Source of the DNA: Phoronis ovalis
Lineage: Eukaryota > Phoronida > Phoronidae
DNA: 10,271 nt
Direction: 5' to 3'
NCBI GenBank assembly: GCA_028565635.1
Contig: JAOXYB010065723.1
Coordinates: 1 to 10,271 of the forward strand
Shown here in pieces: positions 1-6,330 of the stretch. How positions within the stretch are numbered: position 1 is the stretch's first letter; each line of letters opens with the position of its first letter. The notes under the pieces were generated by a model. That model was not told where the DNA came from and did no database searches. It saw nothing but the letters and a program-made list of their open reading frames with translations. Both the position numbers and the translations under genes were made by a program.

Positions 1-336
1 CATTGTACAATGAACCATAGTTACCATTATTGTACAATGAACCATAGTTATCATCATTGTACAATGAACCATAGTTACCATTATTGTACAATGAACCATA
101 GTTACCATCATTGTACAATGAACCATAGTTACCATTATTGTACAATGAACCATAGTTATCATCATTGTACAATGAACCATAGTTATCATCATTGTACAAT
201 GAACGATAGTTATCATCATTGTACAATGAACCATAGTTACCATTATTGTACAATGAACCATAGTTACCATTATTGTACAATGCACCATAGTTATCATCAT
301 TGTATAATGAACCATAGTTACCATCATTGTACTTAT
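1..336. repeat. 27-bp minisatellite, 12 full units plus a partial unit at the window edge
   Basis: The unit begins ATGAACCATAGTTA and repeats every 27 bases at 10, 37, 64, and so on up to 307, with no length variation. Two main variants differ at three positions (TAC-CAT-TAT versus TAT-CAT-CAT, with a TAC-CAT-CAT hybrid). Their order is A B A B' A B B B A A B B', so the array is partly alternating. Each junction holds the palindrome ATTGTACAAT, extended to CATTGTACAATG where the preceding unit ends in CAT. Divergence is very low, so the array is young or homogenised. It continues past the left edge. Confidence 0.95.
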
Positions 337-364
337 TCTGAGGATCAAAATTTCTTACAAACAT
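1..364 (-). CDS. Partial ORF or exon encoding a Tyr/Asn/Gly nonapeptide repeat protein
   Basis: Read on the minus strand from the ATG at 364-362, the frame gives a short unique leader (MFVRNFDPQNK) followed by at least 12 copies of a nine-residue unit, YN[ND][GD]NYGSL. The frame is open to the left edge, so the 3' part is missing. Unit variants are YNNGNYGSL, YNDDNYGSL and YNDGNYGSL, plus single G-to-R and S-to-A changes. The composition (Tyr, Asn, Gly, Asp, Ser, with no hydrophobic core and no signal peptide in view) suggests a low-complexity structural, extracellular-matrix or prion-like protein; that is inference from composition only. An in-frame TAA lies 21 bases upstream of the ATG. Alternatively this is an internal exon starting at about 337 after the acceptor TTTTGATCCTCAG, which joins in phase 0. 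A 27-bp period always leaves frames open, so coding is not proven. The sensible residue pattern and non-repeat leader favour this strand over the opposite MNHSYHHCT frame. Confidence 0.42.
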   Translation of the reverse strand, partial: MFVRNFDPQNKYNDGNYGSLYNDDNYGALYNNGNYGSLYNNGNYGSLYNDDNYRSLYNDDNYGSLYNDDNYGSLYNNGNYGSLYNDGNYGSLYNNGNYGSLYNDDNYGSLYNNGNYGSLYN

Positions 365-387
365 TTGCTCCGTTGTAAATATTTATA

Positions 388-411
388 TTTTATTTTATTT
401 TATTAAAAAGT
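388..411. repeat. Short TTTTA-rich spacer
   Basis: A run of TATTTTATTTTATTTTATT separates the 27-bp array from the 31-bp array. The same TTTATTTTATTTCTACT wording reappears inside the neighbouring array as its insert, so the spacer and that array probably share a history. Confidence 0.4.
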
Positions 412-733
412 AACTGGAACATTCAAAATAATAGATACATTTAACTGGAACATTCAAAATAATAGATACATTTAACTGGAACATACAAGATAATAGATAC
501 ATTTAACTGGAACATTCAAGATAATAGATACATTTAACTGGAACATTCAAGATAATAAATACATTTATTTTATTTCTACTGAGAAGTGACTGGAACATTC
601 AAGATAATAGATACATTTAACTGGAACATTCAAGATAATAAATACATTTATTTTATTTCTACTCAGCAGTAACTGGAACATTCAAGATAATAGATACATT
701 AATCTGGAACATTCAAGATAATAGATACATTTA
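412..733. repeat. 31-bp minisatellite with 83-bp higher-order period
   Basis: Nine copies of a unit starting AACTGGAACATTCAA begin at 412, 443, 474, 505, 536, 588, 619, 671 and 702. Spacing is 31 bases except at 536 to 588 and 619 to 671, where it is 52 because of a 21-base insert related to ATTTTATTTCTACTGAGAAGT. The 31 plus 52 alternation gives an 83-bp higher-order unit (588 to 671) that was itself duplicated. Because 31 is not a multiple of three, and there are frequent stops, it is not coding. Confidence 0.9.
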
Positions 734-1045
734 TGCGAAACATAAATTAAGTTGGATTTACGAATGAAGAACCATGATGGTGTACAGTGAATATAATACA
801 TAAAAAATGCAAATGATTACTTTAAACCAAAAAGTTAACTTGAGCACATAGTTATTGAATTATCAATATTTCTTTAAACTTCTAAAGCTAGTATTTTCAC
901 CGTTTATACGCCGATTATAAATAATATATGTCTGATGATTTCTTGAACTTCCACATATGTGTCACCTTACTAAATTTACATAATGCTAATATAGGGCGTT
1001 TTATTCAAGTCAGTAAGTAAAGTGTAACTTCTGATATCGATATAA
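734..1045. other. AT-rich intergenic stretch without recognised features
   Basis: About 310 bases between two minisatellites. Stop codons are frequent in all frames and I see no splice-flanked open island, RNA gene or clear repeat. It includes ordinary AT-rich runs such as TATAAATAATATATG near 915. Confidence 0.5.
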
Positions 1046-1605
1046 CGCAACAACGTTATAGTACATTGTATGCTGACAAGCACAGATATTCAGTACTGAC
1101 GTATACTGTATATGTACAATATTGTAATTTGTCTACAAATATTCACTACTGACGTATATGTACAATATTGTAATTTGTAAAGTTGTAATTTATCTACGAA
1201 TGTTTTGTACTGATGTATACTATATATGTACAATATTGCATTTTAACCACGAATGTTCACTCCTGACGTATACTATATATGCACAAAGTTGAAATTTATT
1301 TACGAATGTTCTGTACTGATGTATACCGTATATGCACAATTAAATATTACATTTTGTCTACGAATGTTCACTACTGACGTATAAACTCTATATGTACAAT
1401 ATTGTATTTTATCTACGAATGTTCACTACTGACGTATAAACTCTATATGTACAATATTGTATTTTATCTACGAATGTTCACTGCTGACGTATAAACTCTA
1501 TATGTACAATATTGTATTTTATCTACGAATGTTCAGTTCGTAGATTGTATGTGTACAATTATATTGTAACTTGTCTACAAATGTTCACTGCTGACGTATA
1601 CTGTA
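1046..1605. repeat. 53-61-bp minisatellite carrying TGACGTA and a 12-bp palindrome
   Basis: The landmark TGACGTA (TGATGTA in two copies) recurs at 1097, 1150, 1211, 1264, 1317, 1375, 1430, 1485 and 1592. A further degenerate copy near 1539 and a ragged one at about 1046-1096 complete the array. Copies at 1358-1412 and 1413-1467 are identical 55-mers and 1468-1522 differs by one base, so the centre is young and the flanks are old. Most units contain TACAATATTGTA, a perfect 12-bp palindrome, followed by CTACGAATGTTCA. The period varies and frames are closed, so this is non-coding. Confidence 0.9.
1521..1545. repeat. Inverted repeat within the 55-bp array
   Basis: ATCTACGAA (1521-1529) and TTCGTAGAT (1537-1545) are perfect 9-base inverted arms around the 7-base loop TGTTCAG. 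The right arm replaces the CACTACTGACGTA expected in an array unit, so a piece of the unit appears to have been inverted here. Confidence 0.7.
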
Positions 1606-1749
1606 AATGTATAAAAATGGAATTTTTATGTTCAGGCTACGATTTTCTTTGAAATCAAAACACAAATATTTCAGTACAAAAACTAGGATTTGCCTATTTT
1701 ATCGCTAAACTACTAGGTTTGCACAGGAATGTTTTTTGGTGAATCCTTA
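1606..1749 (-). other. Putative 3' flank of the split minus-strand gene
   Basis: On the minus strand this lies just after the TAG of the last exon and holds no open frame. An exact AATAAA occurs at 1759-1764, but it overlaps the final codons (TAT-AAT-AAA-GGC-AGT-TAG). The best later matches are the weak variants GATAAA (1698-1703) and CATAAA (1625-1630). The poly(A) site therefore cannot be fixed from sequence alone. Confidence 0.25.
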
Positions 1750-1915
1750 CTAACTGCCTTTATTATACATATAGAAGACAGTCCCTGGATCGGAGTAACA
1801 TGCCTCGTCTAAAATAATTTGATTACGCAGTTTTGCTTCTCTATTTACACAGGCACCAAGATACCATTCACTTTGTACGTTATTGCCAGCGTCAGCTTGG
1901 TAGGACGACAGCAAC
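1750..1915 (-). CDS. Probable 3'-terminal coding exon of the split gene (Cys-containing module)
   Basis: The acceptor is excellent: a pyrimidine-rich run (TGTCTCTTACTGTCTTAATTG) ending TTCAACAG at 1916. A consensus-like TACTAAC branch sequence lies further upstream (about 1983-1989). Entering in phase 2, the exon encodes 54 residues and ends in TAG at 1752-1750. Readable segments are LLSSYQADAGNN, EWYLGACVNREAKLRNQ, DEACYSDPG and TVFYMYNKGS. The YL-x3-V-N-R-E-A-K ... TVFY pattern matches the joined exons at 5983-6106 and 3107-3240, which supports this frame. The TAG overlaps a good donor (TTA|GTAAGG, exon end 1751), so a form that reads on cannot be excluded. Family unknown. The opposite strand has a weaker rival (see rejected items). 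Confidence 0.5.
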
Positions 1916-2429
1916 CTGTTGAACAATTAAGACAGTAAGAGACATTATGGCTACTGAAATATATTTAACGCCATTTATCAGGTTAGTACTAATTCTATTA
2001 AATATTTCATATCATATTTATCCCGGTAACCGTTCCTATAATTTGATAAACTTATTTCACCATTTTCTTGGTTGCCTTGTTGGGTAAAATTTAATCTATA
2101 TATTGTGCGTACAAGGGTAGACATTTTTTTTAATAGAATGGTTATATTTCTCGTAAACAAGCAGTGTTTTATGTAGCAGTATGTTTTACCTTATTTGACA
2201 TTCTTTAGTCTCCAAGTCGACTAGAGTAAAGACAAATTTGGCTTCATCTGGGGCTTGAACATTGGATTCGTTCATAACACATTCCTAAATATAAATGATA
2301 GAAGATAATATCCGGGGTTTGAACATACAAGAGATAATTTTAAAAATTAAAAAAAATCATTGCATTTGAAATAACTTAAATTGTGTTAAGATTTCTGTAA
2401 CCCGATATGTTTTTACATGACGAGGTTAC
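1916..2429 (-). other. Putative intron before the 3' exon
   Basis: AT-rich, no repeats of note. The TACTAAC near 1983-1989 could be the branch point for the acceptor at 1916. A 60-codon minus-strand frame (2160-1978) lies here, but its only donor candidate is GTACTA and it lacks a clear acceptor, so I do not call it. Confidence 0.35.
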
Positions 2430-2482
2430 CTGAAGAACTGTTAACCCGGCGTCTGACTGTGAGAATAGTTGGGTAGCCATGC
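2430..2482 (-). CDS. Candidate 53-bp microexon
   Basis: Both borders are near-ideal for an animal exon on the minus strand: TTTTTACCCTTCACAACAG directly before base 2482 and CTTCAG|GTAACC at 2430/2429. The island is richer in GC than its surroundings. Two frames are open. In phase 1 to 0 it reads MATQLFSQSDAGLTVLQ; in phase 2 to 1 it reads HGYPTILTVRRRVNSSS. The third frame has a stop. Since 53 is not a multiple of three, including it would change the frame of the 3' exon. With no transcript evidence it could be a cassette exon, a constitutive exon in a model I have wrong, or chance. Confidence 0.3.
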
Positions 2483-2815
2483 CTGTTGTGAAGGGTAAAA
2501 ATGGCCCATTTTAGGGACCTAAGAGTTCAGAATTCATATTCTTCGTGGTACCTTTTTATCCTGTATTCAAGATAATAAAACGAATTGGAACAATCCTGTT
2601 TGGAAATAAAAGGATATCAGAATGTTATATACCTTATTTTATTTTTGGACCAGGTAGTAAAAACATGCCCTTTTAATTATTATTTTCGGGACCAGATTTT
2701 TCTTTTTGATAGATTTTACAAATTATCCTGGGTGCTCGGTCTAGCTGCTGAAAAACATACGCTTTCATCTTGTTTTCTGTAATGAACATGTGTACCCATC
2801 CATTCTAATTGTCAC
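2483..2815. other. Intron or intergenic sequence with a stray 31-bp-unit-like fragment
   Basis: No convincing exon. ATTCAAGATAATAAAACG at 2565 onward, followed by AATTGGAAC, closely resembles the core of the 31-bp array at 412-733 (ATTCAAGATAATAAATAC ... AACTGGAAC). It may be an isolated decayed copy. The 65-codon plus-strand frame at 2585-2782 begins inside this fragment and has no other coding sign. Confidence 0.35.
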
Positions 2816-2980
2816 CCTCCTGGGGACCGGGACATTGCTCTTTGCCCGTCCAGGAATTTTGTCGGGAGTAATGCGACTCCCACCAGATATACGGGCTCCT
2901 CATCACGAGGCAGATCGAAGATGCTATAGTTGTATTGTGTTCCAGAAGTAAATAATTGTCAGTGGCTCCCCCGGTGGCTC
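2816..2980 (-). CDS. Candidate exon of the split gene with conflicting reading frames (possible frameshift)
   Basis: A GC-rich island in an AT-rich setting, entered on the minus strand after ATTAATGAAAG (2981) and left at GGAGG|GTGACA (2816/2815). In the phase-0 frame that fits the preceding exon it reads EPPGEPLTIIYFWNT and then hits TAG. From about 2940 another frame takes over (TQYNYSIFDLPRDEEPVYL, then GVALLPTKFLDGQ) and leaves in phase 2, which fits the 3' exon at 1915. The two halves connect only if one base is extra near 2935-2950. A third frame is also open throughout (including CLVMRSPYIWWESHYS and GKEQCPGPQEG) and would leave in phase 1. A decayed exon, an assembly indel, an alternative acceptor at CAACTATAG (phase 2) or a different frame are all possible. 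Confidence 0.3.
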
Positions 2981-3106
2981 CTTTCATTAATGAAAACATT
3001 AGCAACACTTAAAATTGCATGATCCTCATTAAACCAGTTATATTAAGTGCTAACTGTGTCAACATACTACTCCTAATTCATGAAACAAAACATTTGTTAA
3101 AAATAC

Positions 3107-3240
3107 CATTAAAGTCAAAGAACCGTTGGTTTTGTCATAAGCAACGCAGAGTGGAATTTCACTGCACCCATTATCATCAGCGATCACCAGCACTGCGGAG
3201 TTTTGAGGTCCATTTTCCGGACGGCACCAGTAAAAAACGG
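3107..3240 (-). CDS. Candidate Cys-containing exon of the split gene
   Basis: The acceptor CCAATTTATATTTTAG ends at 3241 and the exon enters in phase 1. The junction with the 5983-6106 exon (A|CC) makes a Thr codon and creates TVFY. It encodes 44 further residues, including VFYWCRPENGPQNS, AVLVIADDNGC, SEIPLC and VAYDKTNGS, with three cysteines. The coding look stops near 3107, where a weak donor (ATG|GTATTT) sits. A better donor, GTA|GTATGT, at 3068 would extend the exon 13 codons through more AT-rich sequence; both leave in phase 0. The intron before it would be 2.7 kb and holds repeats. No family recognised. The plus-strand frame over the same bases (3019-3333) has no splice context and ends in the 11-bp array. 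Confidence 0.45.
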
Positions 3241-3273
3241 CTAAAATATAAATTGGAAATAATATATAATATG

Positions 3274-3317
3274 CATATGCTGGACATATGCTGGACATAT
3301 GCTGGACATATGCTGGA
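3274..3317. repeat. 11-bp tandem repeat, four copies
   Basis: CATATGCTGGA repeats exactly four times (3274, 3285, 3296, 3307), followed by a truncated CATG. It sits in the putative large intron, just upstream (in minus-strand sense) of the acceptor at 3241. Confidence 0.9.
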
Positions 3318-3729
3318 CATGTATCGACTATAATAAATACTTCTGTAATAAAATACTTTACAGGATTTTGGTGCTTTTTAGTTAAGCGAAGTTCAAGGAC
3401 GTTACTATGATTTAAACAAACTGTAGAATACTTTCATGAAATTCAAATTCAAATTTGATTGCATTGTGTACTTTAAAGGTTCTCTGTTACAACTATAACT
3501 GTAACTATATGAAAGGGGAAGCCACAATCCAGGCGCTGTAATACTAGGGTCACAGGGTGTATTAATAACTTATCCACTGGCCCGGTCCACTGATTTCAAG
3601 AGTGTTTGAGTCAGATATTGGGGCGCAGAGTTACTGGAAATTTGTAAATTAAAACATCACTGTGCAAAAGAAATCTATTACACAATGTATTAGAGACTGC
3701 AGCAACATATATCCAGCATTCATGCAGAG
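3318..3729. other. Intronic or intergenic stretch without recognised features
   Basis: Mostly AT-rich with frequent stops. A minus-strand frame of 63 codons at 3611-3802 runs into the dispersed repeat and has no splice support. Confidence 0.4.
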
Positions 3730-3981
3730 GGGGCACATGGGTCAAATGCTGGGTCCACATGCGCGAACGAAAAATCGCGTGAAAAGGGTAAACACATTTC
3801 AACTAAGCGCGTAACGCACGTTCCGCGTTACAAGGGTATATATTTAGCGTAATATTGGCAAATGGCAAACAGGGTGTTGTTTTCAGCACAAGTTACAGAC
3901 GCGTAAAAAGGGTATATTTTTCCGCCAGCAGATGAAAATCAGCCCGGCATAAAATTTTACCTAGGGACTGGTCAGAAATTA
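3730..3981 (+). repeat. Diverged dispersed-repeat copy, forward orientation
   Basis: It shares several blocks, in the same order, with the reverse complement of 5481-5855: GGGGCAC followed by GGTCCACATGCGCGAAC (3752-3768), pieces of AAAGGGTA-like sequence, and GACTGGTCAGAAATTA (3966-3981). The segment is unusually CpG-rich and holds a small hairpin, GTAACGC / GCGTTAC, at 3811-3831. The sequence between blocks is poorly conserved (about 200 bases here, over 300 in the other copy), so these look like old transposable-element remnants. Limits are approximate and the element may extend toward 4060. No transposase or reverse-transcriptase frame is visible. Confidence 0.5.
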
Positions 3982-4354
3982 CTACAGGGGTACAAGGAAA
4001 AGCCAAGAATTGTTCCACATCATTTAATACCCTTCAGCTTCCGGGGACCTGGCCGGCCAGGCTTAGAAAAATTCATTGTCGTAGTCAACCCATTATATCA
4101 TATACAATCAACTTCTGCAAATCTGTGCAGGATATGCTAGCTTCATGCATTCTACATAATTATGTTACTTATGGACAGGTCAGAATTTATTTTTGGGCAG
4201 CTGGGCCAGGTATTAATGAAAGTTAACATTTTTATTTCTGGGTGCATAGGGGGTGCATTTTTATTTTGGCCTTCGCCATGAACTGAATTCTCCTGAACAG
4301 TTATTATTCTAAAGAGTTAACGTAGAACTAATTCGACTTTAAATATTATTATTC

Positions 4355-4403
4355 ATTGAAATGTTTGTATCCTATTGTAATAAATAAATATGAACATTTC
4401 AAT
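4355..4403. repeat. Inverted repeat, 11-bp perfect arms
   Basis: ATTGAAATGTT (4355-4365) and AACATTTCAAT (4393-4403) flank a 27-base AT-rich loop. No flanking duplication or gene is associated with it; a chance hairpin or small element remnant is possible. Confidence 0.5.
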
Positions 4404-4440
4404 CTAGATAATGTATATAAGATCTAGTTGTGTTTTAACA

Positions 4441-4499
4441 GGTTTAATGTGAGACCTGCAATGTGAGACCTGTTTAATGTGAGACCTGTGAGACCTGCA
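4441..4499. repeat. Short irregular tandem repeat of TGTGAGACCTG
   Basis: TGTGAGACCTG occurs at 4449, 4463 and 4479, with a shortened TGAGACCTG overlapping at 4489. Spacing is 14 and then 16 bases because of TTTAA- or CAA-type spacers. It is a small local expansion in the putative intron. Confidence 0.8.
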
Positions 4500-5480
4500 A
4501 GTTTACAAATATTCGTGTTTTCTTTAATTTCTGAGCAGTTTCAGTTAACATTTTCTCTTTCAAACCAGATTTTAAAATGTCTCTAAAAATGCACTAGAAG
4601 CTATAAATTGCTTACTAAATTTTATAATTTCCCCCAGAGCCCTCTTCAATACATACCACCTGGCATTTAAAATAACTAAATGATAGTTTTTTTAAATAAG
4701 ATACTAGCAATTCCTTACCAGATAACAGAAAAAAATACTACAATGTGATGACTACATATTTACAAGTACTTTATATAATATATTTATACATCCCTGGATA
4801 CAACTAGGCAGTATATGAATAATGTTTAGATGATAAAAAAGTGACAGTCATTCCACAGAGCCCCAAGAATATTTGTTGTTTTAGTAATTAAACAGAATTT
4901 GAGCTACAAATTCCATCAAATCAACAAACGTGCTTAGTCTGAAAAATCTATTGTGTAGACTTAATTTGGAAGTCTTAAATTTAGGTTATACAGTATTTAT
5001 GCACTGGGTAGTGATCAGGTCTCTTAACTCTTGGTATAGTGATCCCGGATCATAGTGATACATATTTGACGTATTTCACCGCCGAGGCTTCATCAGGTCA
5101 AGTGAGTCTCAGTTTTTGGCTAGTTTGGAAGCAATTACCCAGCAAGGCCTCTAAAATCCCAAATAAGTAACCCTAAAACTACGGTCAACTTTGATTTATT
5201 CAAAAAGTTGCAATCTGCATATAAAAGATCTTTAAAGGTGCAACAATTGGCACACTGTGTCATGGTAAAAAGAGTACACGAATGCACCAGATTACAGGAA
5301 ATCAATTTTCCGGGGAGCATGCGCCAGATCCCCCCCTGCGGCCTCTCGCATGAATGTCCTCTAACTTAAATCTCTGGTTATCTGTTTGTGCATTATCTAA
5401 GGGGGGTTACACTTTTTTGTGCAAGTCATGGAGTGGGGTTGAATTTTTTTATACACAACGTTTTTGAAATGCTTCGATTT
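4500..5480. other. Putative intronic sequence, no supported gene
   Basis: AT-rich, with stop codons in all frames over most of its length. A 61-codon minus-strand frame (5320-5135) contains a Cys-bearing stretch (CANCCTFKDLLYADCNF) after the acceptor-like CATGACACAG. Its phase does not fit between the flanking exons, so it is not called. The G/C-homopolymer-rich part (5325-5405) may belong to the dispersed repeat beside it. Confidence 0.4.
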
Positions 5481-5855
5481 TAATTTCTGACCAGTCTCTA
5501 ATGCAGGTTTTTTGTTGCATTCAAAATTGTGTGAAGTTGTTGTTTTTGCAACATAACATGTAAACTGTTCTACGTTAAATAATGTATTCGTTTAACTTTA
5601 TGAAGGACATTCTATTCTCTGAAGGCTTATTAAACTCTTGCTTTTACTCCCAGTCTGTGAAAGCGCATGATTTTAGTTCAGTTCAGCCAAAGGGTATGAT
5701 TTTTACTAATTTAAGTGTAAGGTCTGCCAAAGGGTTACTTTTTAAACCTACAAGTTTTTCAAAGGGGTATTTTTTTAGCAGCCTATATATGCGTTTAGGG
5801 TCTTTTTTAAAACTTGTGTTCGCACATGTGGACCCACCCTTTGCATAAGTGCCCC
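5481..5855 (-). repeat. Diverged dispersed-repeat copy, reverse orientation
   Basis: This is the inverted partner of 3730-3981. TAATTTCTGACCAGTC (5481-5496) is the reverse complement of the block at 3966-3981. GTTCGCACATGTGGACC (5818-5834) corresponds, with one difference, to 3752-3768, and CATAAGTGCCCC (5844-5855) matches the start block. Between them, CAAAGGGTA-type wording recurs at about 5689, 5729 and 5761 on the plus strand. The 88- and 73-codon frames on opposite strands here are repeat sequence, not genes. The element may extend toward 5300. Confidence 0.5.
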
Positions 5856-5982
5856 AGGCAATCATGTCCATCTGGAACCCTGAATAGTTTAATGCTGTAG
5901 TCACATGACATAAAGACTGTACAGTTTCACTACTTGTGGAAGCTCTGTCTGATTATGATATCTTGTACTATTAGAATCTTAC

Positions 5983-6106
5983 TGGAATTGTGTTGTTTTG
6001 AACCTTTTGTGTCCAGGCACCATCTTTTGGCCTCTTTGTCGAAGTAATAGCGGAGATAACCATCTCCCAAGTCAGAAAAAAGTTGAACTTTATCTTTGAA
6101 ATAAGG
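5983..6106 (-). CDS. Exon 3 of the split gene
   Basis: A textbook acceptor (AAATCTCTATTGCAG, ending 6107) and donor (TTCCA|GTAAGA, 5983/5982) bound 124 bases. It enters in phase 0, matching the exit of the 6611-6817 exon, and leaves in phase 1. It encodes 41 residues: PYFKDKVQLFSDLGDGY, then YLRYYFDKEAKRWCLDTKG, then SKQHNS. The piece YLRYYFDKEAK matches YLGACVNREAK in the 3' exon. The RYYF-D-x-x-x-x-x-x-C string recalls the middle of Kunitz domains, but spacing and the other cysteines do not fit, so no family is claimed. Confidence 0.6.
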
Positions 6107-6330
6107 CTGCAATAGAGATTTAATGTTTGACAAGTTTATCACACGAAATCGATAAACAGGTTAAAAACGGGCACGAACTCGCAGAATAATATCGGTTCAC
6201 TACAAATGAAATTAAATGCAACCTATCATTGGAAAGCCTTCTTTGATCTTGTTTTTTGACATTTTTTACTTTTTCAATTATGTCAAAAATTTGATATTTC
6301 ATAATTGATATGAATGTAGTAATAACATAC

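Noticed and set aside
10-378. Plus-strand 122-codon frame with MNHSYHHCT repeats
   Set aside because: A 27-bp period keeps several frames open on both strands. This frame shows an unnatural His/Met/Cys pattern, and the minus-strand frame gives a more protein-like repeat with a coherent leader. It is most likely a shadow.
1046-1605. CRISPR array
   Set aside because: Repeats directly abut with no unique spacers and the unit length varies; it is a eukaryotic minisatellite. The same reasoning excludes the other arrays.
1853-1934. Plus-strand exon candidate (CTATTTACACAG acceptor, GTAAGA donor) reading TKIPFTLYVIASVSLVGRQQ
   Set aside because: It overlaps the minus-strand 3' exon. That exon is longer, has an excellent acceptor and a stop, and shares a module with exon 3. 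The plus-strand candidate has no partner exon.
1978-2160. Minus-strand 60-codon frame
   Set aside because: AT-rich, with no convincing acceptor and only GTACTA as donor. The TACTAAC at its end is better explained as a branch point for the next acceptor.
3019-3333. Plus-strand 104-codon frame
   Set aside because: It has no splice or start context, ends in the 11-bp tandem array, and covers the minus-strand exon at 3107-3240, which has better borders.
5135-5320. Minus-strand Cys-containing frame after an acceptor-like CATGACACAG
   Set aside because: It would enter in phase 0, while the flanking exons require phase 1, and its donor (CTGG|GTAATT) is mediocre. It is possible but not supported.
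5582-5904. Overlapping frames on both strands (88 and 73 codons)
   Set aside because: They lie within the reverse dispersed-repeat copy, have no splice borders and oppose each other; they are chance frames in repeat sequence.
5983-6106. Kunitz-type protease-inhibitor domain in exon 3 (RYYFDKEAKRWC)
   Set aside because: Kunitz domains have ten residues from this Arg to the Cys, followed by F-x-Y-x-G-C. Here the spacing is eleven, no GC motif follows and the other cysteines are absent.
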